Shown: positions 12,901-25,100 of the stretch, one piece after another
How positions within the stretch are numbered: position 1 is the stretch's first letter
Layout: each line of letters begins with the position of its first letter
Assembly: GCA_030268105.1 (NCBI GenBank)
Contig: BSDZ01000089.1
Location: 2,666,001-2,730,000, forward strand
DNA: 64,000 nt
Source of the DNA: Volvox africanus
Taxonomy: Eukaryota > Chlorophyta > Chlorophyceae > Chlamydomonadales > Volvocaceae
Direction of reading: 5' to 3'
Position numbers and translations under genes: made by a program
Notes under the pieces: generated by a model
Databases searched by the model: none
Told to the model about the DNA's origin: nothing
The model's input: only the letters and a program-made list of their open reading frames with translations

Positions 12901-15193
12901 TCCTTTGAGCCTTCTCCTTATTCAATCCTTCATCCCGTTGTGCAAGAGGCGAAAAGCTCCTGATAAGTTGATTCTCAACTGCATCTAATCGCCACTACAA
13001 CTTTAGGCAAGTACACAAACCTCTCGGACGCCTACTTGTCGGTCATTAAGTCGCTCCAGCATGCCTGCATGGAGGCGCGCGTCAAGCTTGAGCTTGAGTT
13101 GGTAGAGGCGGCGTCCCTAGAGCCCGAAAGCAAGGAGTCAGACCTTACAGTATATGATGCGAGGTGGGATGGTTATATCAAGAAGGCATGTGCTCATCCG
13201 TGATTACGTGTAGGGTGGGCTAAGGCTCTGCAATAATGGGTATCGGCTACCATTGATTCGTGGCCGGTTGTCATGTATTCCACGCTGCAAAACACTCTCG
13301 GGACGGGATGGTCTGTTCAGGTAACGTACTGAATAGTCGTGGGACATTGAGTTGGTGGATAATCGCCAATAACTTGCATTCCGCACCTAAATCCTCCCTA
13401 TACCTGACGGCTGCCTGCAGTGTGCACGCGAAGGACTTTAAACTCAGAAGGCTTCCGCATTCTGAGATGCAAACATTAGCTGATTGTCGCTACCAGTTAC
13501 TTAACATCACCCACAAAAGTTGCCTTGTGGTTGCAACTTCTTTCCTCGGCTTGGTTTGTGTACTCTTGCATTTGTCTCTTAGCTTAGCTGAGCTTGGCTC
13601 CTCTTGATGTCGCTTGTGATTGCTCCTTCACAGCTGGCGTAAGTTGGTGGAAGCGGACGGCATCCTGGTGCCGGGCGGCTTTGGCTCTCGCGGAGTGGAG
13701 GGGAAGATATTGGCTGCTAATTACGCGCGAATCAACAAGAAACCTTACCTAGGGATATGCCTGGGCATGCAGGTGCGTTGCCGGCACGTGGCAGAGCGGA
13801 GTAAGCACCATACCGACAGTTGTGTGCTAGAGTGGCCTGATAAAATGTGGGTTTGCCATTTGAAAGGAAGGAGAAAGCCTGTGTAAGCGACCCGTTTGCT
13901 ATCGTGCTGCGCGCTTTAAGGACGTGCCGTGCTTTACGAGCTAGTGTGCCGCCCCTCATGCACAATTTATCTCCCCTATCCGCCTTATTCAGTAAGTCAA
14001 TCTCGTTATCTTTCCTGTGCCATATGTCCGGCTTTGGCACATCTCATTACACATAGCGCAGCTCTTGTTGGTTCTATGTGTGTCTTTCCTCTCGTGTTGT
14101 TGCGGACCCCAAACAGATCGCCGTGATTGAATTTGTGCGCAATGTGTTGGGTATGACGGAAGCAAATTCTACAGAGTTCGCGCCTGCGACACCACACCCG
14201 GCGGTGGTCTTCATGCCGGAAATATCTATGACGCACAAAGGCGGCACCATGCGGCTGGGAGCGCGTCGCACCGTATTGCAGACTATGAGCTGCATTTCGG
14301 CAAAGTTATATCAGCAGGATCAGTACATTGACGAGCGGCATCGGCATAGGTGGGCAGGTAGTGCTGTGTGTGCAGGGTTTGGTGCAAACAACTGCTAGGC
14401 GAAAGTCTAAGGGTCAGGGCAATGCCTTGGGCTTTGATCATATAGGCGCAGTGGTATAAAGGAGACGTTGGTAGCCGTAGGGAAAATGAAGGTCTCATCC
14501 TGGATTGCCCGTTGCCGTCACCATATAGGACTGGGCCGCCTGGATAGCCTTCTTATCGCTACCCTGGCCCAATGCGCAGGTACGAGGTGAATCCCGATCT
14601 GGTGCCGAAGCTAGAAGAGGCGGGGATGCACTTCGTTGGCCGCGACGAGACGGGCGAACGCATGGAGATTTTGGAGCTGGTGAACCAACCCGCGGATCAC
14701 CCCTATTACGTTGCGGCACAGGTGAGCTGTACCTTAGTACATGGACTGACGAGTGTGTTAAATTGTAGGTTATGGTATCGTCGATGGCGGACATATGCAG
14801 CCCCCATTTGGCAGGGTTTCGAGAGGAAGGTGAAGATGCTGTGCAAGAGCTGCAATCGTTTTACACTATATCCCGTTGCCTGTACCATGCTCTTCATGCG
14901 GTACATTAATCTTTCCTTCGACACGTTTAGTCCCCACTCCCTGTTTTGCCCTTCAGTTCCACCCGGAGTTCAAGTCCCGTCCGGGGAAGCCCTCCCCGCT
15001 TTTTCTGGGCTTCATCTTGGCGGCGTCGAAACGACTTGACTCCTATCTACGGTGGGTGCTTTCGCCGCAGGATTCCAGACGGTGGCGCCAAAGACCTCGG
15101 ATATCTAAGCAATGTAGCGCTAGTATCCAGGGCTATCGAGTATATGCGTATGAGGATGTTTTAGGGAGGCGTGCCGTACCTTCATTAGCGTAA
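9912..15193 (+). CDS. CTP synthase
   Basis: CTP synthase converts UTP to CTP with ATP and glutamine, the last step of de novo CTP synthesis. Fourteen exons join in phase: 9912-10038, 10115-10194, 10267-10353, 10521-10571, 10735-10954, 11239-11285, 11635-11718, 12089-12178, 12477-12606, 13007-13163, 13634-13772, 14117-14349, 14580-14721 and 14957-15193, giving about 607 aa. The synthetase half opens with the nucleotide loop [10 protein letters not shown] and has [19 protein letters not shown] and [13 protein letters not shown]. The glutamine amidotransferase half has GGFGSRG, the nucleophile in GICLGMQ (Cys about 400) and FHPEF (His/Glu about 531-533). Everything up to SKRLDSYLR is clear. The last about 45 residues are a simple read-through to TAA. 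A splice at 15052 to a later exon (see findings) would change only this tail. Confidence 0.93.
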
Positions 15194-16271
15194 ACGCCAA
15201 ACGCCTGCACAATTTCCGTCCATTTCTCGAAATTACCGGACCCATGATTACTCCTATTACTTCTTAAAATTCCTACTCCGAATCCTCGGTTCTTTCCTGG
15301 CTTCCAGGTCCCGCGACTTTCCGCGCAGTGCAACGCAGACTTGATGCGATTGAAGGCGGGGAATTTTCCTGACGACTGCGTCGGATTCCAGTTGGAGGTC
15401 CGTCCCCCCGACTGGTGGCTTCTCACAATTTGTAATGTACAAGCATGAACACAGGGGGTTGCCGTGAAATTACGTAAAAAATTGTGATTAAGGCTGGATT
15501 AAGGCTTTGTTTTCACGATCGTCTGGGTTGCCTGTCTGTCACGTGTGTCATCGAAGTACGATGTCTATGAATCAAGTTTCAACAATTCGTCTACACAGGC
15601 ACAGCTCAGTACAGCCCAGTAGATTGGAGAAAGTGGATCCACCATATATAATTATCCATTATCCATATTGATCATTTCTTTTAACTTCTTGTTCTCAGCA
15701 TAAAAATATGTATCAGTTCGTATCTCAATAGATGTCCTGCCACTAGTTGATATAAGGTATAATATATAGGGTGTTTTCGACAGCTCTTACAACCGCATTC
15801 TTACAACCGCACGCGTTACTATCGCAGCCTTCATTGCAGTTTTCCCCATCAGTTGCCATTCCAACTTAGCAAGGAAACAGATACGCCTTTGTTATTGTGC
15901 TTCATTGAGTAGTTAGCCACGGGTCTCGGCAGTCGCAGCCACACTCCGCCCAACCGCCTTAAGTACAACCTGCACCGATCGTGGAGTCAGAACTAATGTC
16001 ATATACCGCATGTCTCCTTGGGTCATAAGAATCCTCAGGTTTTCCTTTCCCACTGACAATCTCATGCCACAAAGATATGCCCGAGATGTATAAATCTTTT
16101 GCGCACTCTACGGCTTTTCTTACTTTCCTTCCACAGTTATATGTCGCTGTGACTGGCCTACAGGACTGCTATTACTTTAGAGGTTAAGCGGCTAAAGCGG
16201 TTAAGACCGACGCAAAACGCGGATGCGACCTATGCCCGGACTACCCAGGTGACCTACTGTTTATGTGCCCT
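15194..16271. other. Intergenic, with a possible extra CTP synthase terminal exon
   Basis: This spacer lies between convergent genes. A good acceptor (GGCTTCCAG near 15308) is followed by open frames of about 20-45 codons, so it could hold an alternative last exon of CTP synthase. The rest, especially 15450-16200, is AT-rich and without credible coding signal. Confidence 0.4.
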
Positions 16272-19200
16272 TTACGTTGTTGATACAGACGCAGTAAATA
16301 CGGGCGCGTATGAATGCTTCTTCCTTGGATACTGTTGCTGCCTGCCGTCGTCAGCAGCTGCCCAGGTAACCCGTTTTTTATTTTGCTGGACCGGCGCTGC
16401 TTGCTTACGGTTCTCATTCCGCTGCTGTAGCTGTTTCCACCTCCTATCCTCGGTCTCCGCTGTCTTAATCGCCGACATGGCTGCACTTTCTGGAGCCGCG
16501 GCTACGGGACCTGCAGGGGAGTCGTGTTTGGGCTTCTGCATCGACTGTTCCCTCACCATCCTCCTCCCATTCGATCCTCCAAGCGCCTTTCCTGACAGGG
16601 GCTCATTGTCATCCGCTTGATCATGGTCCATGTTGTCACTCCCCGAGGGTCCCTCCCACGCAGGCAGTCTAGCCCAGGGTCCCAACCGCGGAATACCGTT
16701 CTTCATCTCGCTTTCCTCCTCTGATTCACTTGCTACCTTGCCGTCCTTCTGTAGCTCTCGCCTTCCATTCCGCTCTTTGCGCACCTGCCGGGTACCAAGG
16801 CACATACCAGCAGAGGCGTCAGTGGCTGAGCGGTCTATTGACAGGCGTGATGTCAGCTCGCCCTCCGATATCACTGCAACTGCACTGGGATACTGCCGCA
16901 GCCGCCCAGGCCTTAACATGCCCGCTGCGGTTGGCTGTGGTCGTTCCTTCGGCTGCGGCTGCAGGGGCTCGGAAACAAAGCGCGCATAGTGGGCCATGTG
17001 AAGGGCGCTCTCTCGGAGGAAGCGGCGACGATAATGAGGTTGATGCAAGGCGCGTCGCCACTTCAGCTCCACCACGGGCCTGAGGTCAAAGAGGCCCTGC
17101 GCTCCAAGCAGATTGAAAGGGATTGTGATCAAGGGGGCGGCAGACAGGCAAGGCATTAACGAAATGGCAACTGACGCCAGCGGAAGTAACCTTGAGACAG
17201 AGACGGATGAGAGAACCGAACCTCCAACAAACGATAGTACGGATCGTGATTTGATATGGCATTACGAAGACTCACCCGCATGACTTGTGACCTCAGCAGA
17301 GAGCGTGAGAGTATATTTAGGCACTGGAATGAAACGCAGACGCTTCCAGTAAACGTTCCAAAGAAATAACAGAGAGAATCAACTAAGGCACCTTGCGACC
17401 TTGATAAGACCTGCGACGTACTTGACACGTCCACGGTACCAGATAAAATCCCCACCTGTGCGTAAGGAGCCTCGTAGACCAGGGCACCGTCGTCGCGCTC
17501 CTGTGGTAGAAGCGGGTGGATAGAAGTCTCGCAGATGTATCCCTTTGGCAGCCAGTCAGGCTGTGCACGCCGCCGTTTGTGGGATGGCTCTGCCCCAGTG
17601 TGATGTGCGCCCGACTGCTGTGTGTTCGGCTGGTCTTCTTGTCGACGTGACCGTTGATATCGTGTCATCAAAGCCTCCAATGGTGCCTCAGACAGAATGA
17701 ATGCGCGTCGGCTAGCCACATCGCATTCCGAAAGGACAGGTACTTCTTCGCCCGTCCTGCGAGCTGCAACACCGACCTCAGCATCTGTCGCTTCGCTTCC
17801 CGCTCTGGCCGATAGCACACGTGTTGTTGTTACCTGACGCTGCTGTTGTGTTTGCACCTGAGTCCGTTTGCCATGCTTTTTGGACAGCAGCTCTTGGCTT
17901 TGAAGCAGGGGCGGCGCTGGCTTGGCGGGCCGAGCCCACCCCTGCGCTGCGGGCTGGGGCTCCGACTCACATCGCGCCACACACCGCTGCTTCACCGCGG
18001 ATGGTGCTGCATGGACCTCGTAGGCACAGGTGGAAGCATCAGCTGCAGCCGTCTTGGCTGCGTTAGCCATTGCCGCCTCGGTGGCCACAACAGGCTTGTG
18101 AAGGGCAGCAGGCTTTCGCTCCACTGACAGCTGCGACAGTGACCCAGAATCAGCATTATGAAGTGCTGATGCAGCGACCACCATGTTGCCGCTGGCTTCC
18201 TCTTTGTCCAAAACCCCATCCTGACTTACATCTCCGGAGGTTATGCCTGGAATGCCCCATCCTCCATCGTCCTTCTCCTCCTGACTCTCAACCGCGTACA
18301 ATTCCTCCGTTACACCCATTATCATTCGAGCTGATGCCGTCAATGCACTGCCATCGGGGCCCCCGGCCACGTTGGCCGCCTCGCCAGTCATCGGCGGCGT
18401 CGCAGTTGCAGCTGCTGCGTCAATGCCTACTGCTGATATCTCCTTGCCTCCCTCTGCAGGCCACGCGTGGAGGAACGGCGGCGTGCTTTTCTGCGCCATG
18501 GCGGCTTCCACGACTCGCATCTCCGCTAGCAAACCTGCAACTGCCTCCTTTGGTGTCGACTCTTTATGTTTACTTGATTCGCTATCATCTATGCAACAGA
18601 TTGCCGCCATCGCTTTCCCTGTTGCTGCCATCGCGGCTAGTGCTGTTCCTGTAATGGGTCCTGTAGCACCTGATACCGCTGCAATGACCCCCATTGCTTT
18701 CCCAAGGGCCTCGACGTCCTCCTCCTCAAAGTTCTCGCCCTGATTCTCTGCATTCCTAGTACCCTCCTCGCCATTCTCATCCCTTGAGCTGGTCAAAACA
18801 GCTCCCGGGCGGGCCATATGGCTAGTGGCGCCGGGGCGCTCTAGCATGTTTCCAGGCAGAAAAGTGCAGGGTTGAGCTGCCACGCACTCCTGAGCCGCAT
18901 GCTGCAATATTCCTTTTAGACAGTCCATCAGGCCTTCACCCGCATCCGCGGTCTGAACAAGTGTAACCCCCGATGGCTCTTGTTCTGCCAACGGAGTAGC
19001 ACCCGGCACCGTCAACACGCAAGTGACATCCAAAGACTCCTGGCCCATCGCGGCCGTGGGAAGCCCAGCAGCCACCTCATCAATAGGGCTAGCAAGTGCG
19101 CCCATCGTAATCGCACAGCCCGAAGCCACACCAACCGCCGGCTCTACGGCGGTGCATGGATTCTCAGGAGCGCCCTGAAGCCCAAGCTCGTGATCGCCGG

Positions 19201-20383
19201 CAGCGTTGCCTAAAGCGGTTGCACCAGCGGCAACATCTGGGTCTGTGGCTTCCAGCAGCTTGCGCGTGCCTGAGAAGGCGGTTGGAGCCATCGCAACACC
19301 AGATTCGGCAATGACATGGCCTAATGCACCTGTCGTGAGGCCGCCGATTTGGCCAGCATTTTGTGCCGCCGCCATCTTGTCCTGCGCCGCACAGCCAGCA
19401 CTGCCTTGCTCTTCCGGTTGCTTCCTGGCTGGAACAGCTTCGGAGCTCCCATCTGCCGCAGCGGTAGGGCCACCTGCAGCGCCATCCATACCGTCAAACG
19501 ACTCATCTGCAGCGTCTGCCACCTGGTTAGAGGCGCAATCAGCCACGTCCTGGGGCTCTGTCACTCGCTGACCTTCCATGCCGGGGATTCCGGCCGCCAG
19601 ATCGGACATTGGCACGAAGACCTCGGCGCCGTTACCCAAATCAGCAACATCTGCGGCGTCCTCAGTTGTGCCAGTCCGCTGTATGCGTCCCATAGCAGCC
19701 ACAGCCTCCTGCGTGTTGTCCGCCACCATGCTGACTGCCATGCCTTCTTCTGGATTTACCTGGACCTCCTGCGCAGCTGCGACTTCGCCATCAGCCGGAT
19801 TCCCATTTGCCTCCGCGGCTGTTGTCTGTACCGAATCCATCAACGAAGGCAGCGCTAGCGCCTCAAGCCCTTCTACAGGAGCCATGACTCCCTCATGATT
19901 AGCTTTACCGGCTGTAGCAGCGTGCAAAGCTTCCGCTGAGTTGTCCTGGATAGCCGGATCCATCTCATCTGCGTGAACAGCTGGGGCTTTGAATGCGCCA
20001 GCCACTTGATCTACGCCAGCATCCCAGCCCTCCACACCTGTGGATGCCACATCGGCGACATATATCGTGTCATCAGTGGCTCTACAGCCAGTTTGCACTG
20101 TGGCGGTCTCCACGGCCTTTGCAGGAGCCGCCGCCCCGTTCGTAACCACCTGTGCCAGCTTCTCCATAGGCTTTTTCGGCAGATCCTCCATCATCTGCCC
20201 GTCTGGTCGCTGGGGCGTCGGGACCTCCTGATTCTGCTTCAGGAAGGAATTTCGTGTTTGTTGTTTTTGCTGCCTCAGCTTCAATTGTTCAACTGCCCGC
20301 GCTTCTGACTCGGCTATCTGACGAGCCACGTGCCCTACAGCGAAGGGTTGTGAATTGCGATGCCCACAAATCTGCAGGTCCAT
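16272..20383 (-). CDS. Large Ala-rich protein with basic and acidic low-complexity regions, probably nuclear
   Basis: Two exons (20383-17456 and 17096-16272) join in phase 0 through a CACAG/GTGGGG donor and a GCGCAG acceptor, giving 976 + 274 = 1250 aa. The first about 110 residues are Gln/Lys/Glu rich and helical. About residues 110-880 are an Ala/Gly/Asp/Glu/Thr low-complexity region with a few TG...AT-type repeats. Before the junction there is a basic patch (SHKRRRAQPDWLPKGY), and after it a folded-looking segment with FDLRPVVELKWRRAL and HYRRRFLRESALHMAHY. The C-terminus is basic again and contains KKRVTWA. WLPKGY faintly recalls the start of methyl-CpG-binding domains, but the rest does not follow. 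No family is recognised. An in-frame TAA lies upstream of the ATG. A splice acceptor between them would allow a longer 5' end. Confidence 0.65.
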
Positions 20384-21203
20384 AGAGAAAAGGTGCGGAG
20401 TTCTGCCGTCGATGGCGCGTTATGTGCAGATACGGTGATGTAACTACGTGCGGAAGTATAGGCAACGTATCCTGCAAAAATCCTTTGCATCAGCCCATTG
20501 CGAAACGAAGCGAATCAAGCAGGATCCAATTGCATAATCACTGGCGCGATTACAACAGGATGAAGTGTCTTAGTATGCAATTCGCAAGGACGGTCGCTGA
20601 ACGCACCACGGGTAAGGCATTATTTTGGACTTGTTGAGCCTGCAGGACGAAACCATCGCGACGCAAGTCTATTGTATCGGCAGCTACACGCAATCCCACC
20701 TGGCAGGTCCGCACGACCGCGACTACGTTACTTGCGGCCTTGCAGCCTGAAGACCTGTTCCCGGGGCCCACAGGTGCAGGGGTTGCGTTGGCTGCTGCGG
20801 CTCGACGCTGTCTGCGGTTGCTAATGTCCACGCACTCGATGCTTTATACAAGAATTGTGCAGGGCGGGGGACCACGCGTTTGGGCGGGAGGGCTGCGTGT
20901 TGGAGATGGAGGTGGGCGCGAGACTCAGAAACCGCATGCGATAGACAGCTGCAATGTCAAACAATCATCACATAATGCAAGCCGATGCATCCCCATCTGA
21001 AATACGATGAGGCAATGGCCAGATCCCCATCGCTCACCGTCAAGCCAAGGCTGAGTACTCGACAAAAGCAGTATATTTGGATAACCCCGGCCAACAATGC
21101 CCGCCGATAGTCCCCTCATATTCAAATAGGCGCACACCAATTGATACCACAAATGTCACATCCAGAATTCGTTGATACACGTATAGCAGGCCAGACAAGG
21201 TAC
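20384..21203. other. Spacer or 3' part of the Rpr2-like gene; unresolved
   Basis: A minus-strand frame at 20831-20550 (MDISNRRQRRAAAANATPAP...) is open and locally looks coding, but I could not link it in phase to either neighbour. Another minus-strand stretch near 20957-20990 encodes ALCDDCLTLQ, which could supply the second Cys pair of the Rpr2-like gene. The rest shows no clear signal. Confidence 0.35.
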
Positions 21204-21638
21204 CTTGAGCAGGAGCTTGGCGACAAGAAGACACCACAAACCTCACAATGCTGCAGTGCAATACGGCGTGGGACAGCTGCACCTTGAGCATCAGCTGCCT
21301 ATGATTGGAAGAAAGGCACCACGTTAGGACCAGCTGCTTTGGTGCGGAACGTGAACATGGCGGCTTATTGGCCGATGCATTTGCCCTTTTCAAGTCAGTA
21401 GACATGAAGGTAACATTGCATGGCTATAACTCATAACATTGCTTGGCCAGGGTGCGCAAGGTGGCGGAGCACGCACCGCACGCACCTTCAGAGCTCTCGA
21501 TCCAAAATAAGCAGCATCCTTCAGGTAGCCTTCTGATGCTAGTAACTCGGAAGCTTTAGAGAGATAACCGAAGCGCGCGTTCTGCGACAGAACTTCCGCC
21601 TCTTTTCGAGTCGGCCGGCGCAAAGATTTTGGGGGCAT
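21204..21638 (-). CDS. RNase P/MRP protein subunit, Rpr2/Rpp21-like (3' end not placed)
   Basis: Exon 1 (21638-21486) encodes 51 residues starting MPPKSLRRPTRKEAEVLSQN, with a helical YLSKASELLASEGYLKDAAYF segment. Exon 2 (21298-21204) follows in phase 0 through CTGAAG/GTGCG and ATCATAG borders and encodes ALQHCEVCGVFLSPSSC. A basic N-terminus, a helical aromatic/Ala segment and then C-x2-C-G-x2-L-x-P-x3-C is the order of the Rpr2/Rpp21/Snm1 family, small zinc-binding subunits of RNase P and MRP that process pre-tRNA and pre-rRNA. The second Cys pair expected downstream is not placed; CDDC near 20960-20975 is one candidate but needs an unproved intermediate exon. The start is the first ATG of the open frame. 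The gene is divergent from GEMIN2. Confidence 0.55.
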
Positions 21639-22158
21639 GCCCGATATCACGACGACAACGACGCTGTACTTGGAGATTTAACACTGAAACGGAGCCATGA
21701 CGACAAACTCTGGGATCACTCGAGCGCATGAGCTGGGGTCTTATCCTGCCGAACCCCGAATCCAGTTGCAAGCTTACATGGAACTAAGCCGGCGTTAGCG
21801 TATAAAGAATTCATAACGATGTATATTACGCTTTCCTATATGACAGGATGAGCCTCAGTACATATAAAGGGAATGCTATAAAGGGTATGTCGGCCAATTG
21901 TACAAATCACTTGAATGTTGTAGCCGATAGCACCGCGATAGCCTTGTGTTTTCTGTCTCGGTGGACTCTATCAGCTTGGAGTGCACGTACATCTTGCCCC
22001 AAAGGCCCGTGATAGTGTCCTTATTCCGTCATATCGGTACTAGAACAATACGCCACCTTTCAAACAAAGCATAGAGAGACGTGGCGGTTAGAGGTTTTCA
22101 AGAAGGTACCGGGCCCTCTCCTTTCGAGAGAGGTTCAAAGCGAGACGGGCATAACGAC
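21639..22158. promoter_or_regulatory. Divergent spacer between the Rpr2-like gene and GEMIN2
   Basis: About 520 bp lie between two start codons that face away from each other, so both promoters must be here. It contains ATATAAAGG (21861-21869) and CTATAAAGG (21875-21883), TATA-like elements in the plus orientation about 280-300 bp upstream of the GEMIN2 ATG. No motif can be assigned to a factor. Confidence 0.4.
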
Positions 22159-25100
22159 ATGGAGGGCGTTCGCTCAGAGGCAGACCATCCGGAGGAAGAA
22201 GATTTTGAAGTGGGTGAGGATGACGACGAGGACGTGGACGATGAAGGAGAAGAAGAAGACGAAGCGATGGCGTCGTCCGACGATGAGGAGTATAACCTAT
22301 CGCATTTCGGCATTGCACAGGCGCTGCCAGTCCTGGATGGATCGCCTGATATTGATGCCGGTTAGTCTCTCGCTGAGGGTACACTATTGGCTACGCGGAA
22401 AATGTTTTGGAATTGTGGATGCCCATTCGTACAACAGGACTAGCAGGACAACAATAACACATCTCTAGGCTCGCCACAAACGTGTGAGTCTCCTGTCCTT
22501 CTCACCTCCACTCGATCCCAATTCTGTCTCTTTTCCTTACTAGTTTCTAGGCATTTATAAACATATTTCCCTTCCCTTGGGACCAATTTTAGGACCCCCT
22601 CAGACGGCAGAGGAGTACTTGCGATGGGTTCGCTTCGAGGCTTCCCGCTGTCCCCGCATCACACGGAAAGACATCGACTCTGTTATCCTGGAGCGCCAGG
22701 AGCAACTAACCCGGCAGCGCCAGCAGCAGCACCAACAGCAGCCGACCCAGGGGCGCGGTGATGTGGCATCAGGGACAGACAGCCGTGGCGCCATTATTGC
22801 GGCTGGCAGACCACGCCCTGGCAACCTACGCTGGGGAAGCGCTGCCTTGACGGCGAGGGTTCCGCCGCCCATCACGAATCAGTGTCCCGACTGGGCCCGA
22901 CCATCCCCTAAATGGCTTGCCGTCTTTTTGCAGGTGATGAAGTGTAGAAACGGGTATGGAGATAAAGGACGGGAATTATAAGGAGGACTGGGTACAAGGT
23001 GTAAACTCAGCCAACTCCGAAGGGAGGGAACACGACAGCCAGGGCGTCAGCAGTCCGTTCAGGTGCAGACCAGGCAAAGGCATCCACTGGGTTAATTTTT
23101 TGATTTCTCACCTTCACAGTAAATCACATGGATTCAATTTTGCGTTGTGTCTTTCACACCGCTAAATCACTGTATTGGATGCTGTCGGAAGCTGCGGATG
23201 GGTCATTAGATCGCAAGCTCTGCGGATCGCCCCAGCCTTGACGGCTTCGCCTGCCACTGTGCTCTAATCCCTAATCCGGTTGTACACAGAGCTCACAGAA
23301 TTACATTTTTCTTATCCACATGCGCAGGACTTTTTCCAGCTGCGCCAAGCGCTGGGCGCCATCCAGCGTCAACACGCGCAAGGTGAGCATTGTAAAGATG
23401 ATCTAGATGGACTAGGCGTCTTAAGATCGTCCGCTTCTGCCAGCGCCCTTCGCTGTTAGGACAGGAGGTGTGGAACTGCTAACGCGCCCAGCGGCCGCAG
23501 CCACAAACATCTCTATACCGTAAGAACCAGTACTGCATGCATTGGGGACCAGCGGTATTCACAACGTCTTTGCTACCTTCTAGGGGGTCAGGTCGGGCAG
23601 TTCCCCTTTCCTTGGGCAGTTCCCACTCCACACTTTTCTGTGAGAGTCATCTGCTGCCCAGATCAGTGCATTTTCCCGTATGGAATGCAGATGGTATGAC
23701 GGCCGAGGCGGGCCTTTGGATCCAGCGCACGTGACATGGCTACTTGCCTCAAGAAAACAGCACCCTTGAAACAAATCGTCCATACCGCACTGCCTGGGCT
23801 GCGATCCGATGGTTGACGTCACACGTGTATGAAATTAGGTGCCCCTTGGCCACAGCCGCACCCAAATAGGGTGCTGCCTTGTATGCCCAACCTGGCCTCT
23901 CCCGCCACCTGCTGAACTTATGGCAACACCAGTTCCGTCTTTACGCGCCACGTTGAACCCTCCTTGCAACTTGCTGCGGCTTCGCATTGATCATGTTGCT
24001 TTCCGGATAATTATTCCATCCCCCTCAGAGCTTGCGTCCACTCCGCTGCCGTCCCTGAGCAACACGGTCGCCTGGGACTGCCTCTGCTTTCAACAGTGGC
24101 AGCCACTGGAGCAGCAGCAGCAGCAAGGGGAAACACCGGCCAAACAGTTTGTCAGCGAAGGAAATGGCAAGTTCGGGGGCCGATCTCCGCCACCACCACC
24201 GCCCGCATCGCTGCATGCGGCTGGGGAATCAGAGTTGGACTGCAAATTAGGCGACAGCGGGCTGGCAGAGCAACAACTTCCCCAGCACCCTTCACAACAA
24301 AATTACAGCAATTACCACGCGAGAAGGCCTCCGGAATGGTCTGAGGCAGGAGGCTACGAGGGATATAGGGAAGGTTCGGCTTCGTCTGTGCGGCAAGGTG
24401 GCGAGACCGACCGTCTTTGTGGACCCGTGGTTCGGACCGTGCTGGCTCTGGATCAGGTGAGAGGCTGCAAACCATAAGTGAAGGGAGAACTGGGGACGTT
24501 GCATCGCATATTGTGCCTCGATATGGTCTTCGAATGCTTTTTATAAACATGACTGGAAAGGATGGGAGCGGATGAATTTGATAAGAGTTCGGGTCCCGGT
24601 GTTCTGGGAGTGGGGCCCCTAACGAAGAGGTGGGTCCTGTTGGGTGGACAGCGGATATTAGCATTGGATGTAACAACACCACAGGATGCGGAACTCCGGA
24701 CGTGCAAGACGAAAAATGGGTACGAGGCTCAGCGTGCCCAGGCACCTGAAGGCCTTGGCCAGTGTCTTTTTCCACATTTAGATGTATGGGACTTGCGGGA
24801 GGAGGCCGCCCGACGGTCTCACAAGCGTCGGTTTGGACTCAGCTCGAGTCGCTTCATTTCGTGCATGTATACACCATACGCGTTGGTACTTGGTAGTCTT
24901 CGCTCCACGCCAATCTCGTAGCAAATGGCGCGCATTTAGCACAGTCTGAGTTCATCAAAACTGGACACACCTAAGGTCCGTCTGAGTGACACTTATATGG
25001 AAATAGGAGGGTGCACTTGCCGTACGAGATGTATGGAACCTAGACTTACATGTGGCTGTAGACGTTAGACCGGACAAGAAAGCCCATAGGCCAACGGATC

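Noticed and set aside
18070..19898. Several plus-strand frames of 100-190 codons
   Set aside because: They are antisense shadows of the long Ala-rich minus-strand exon, whose GC-rich codons keep other frames open.
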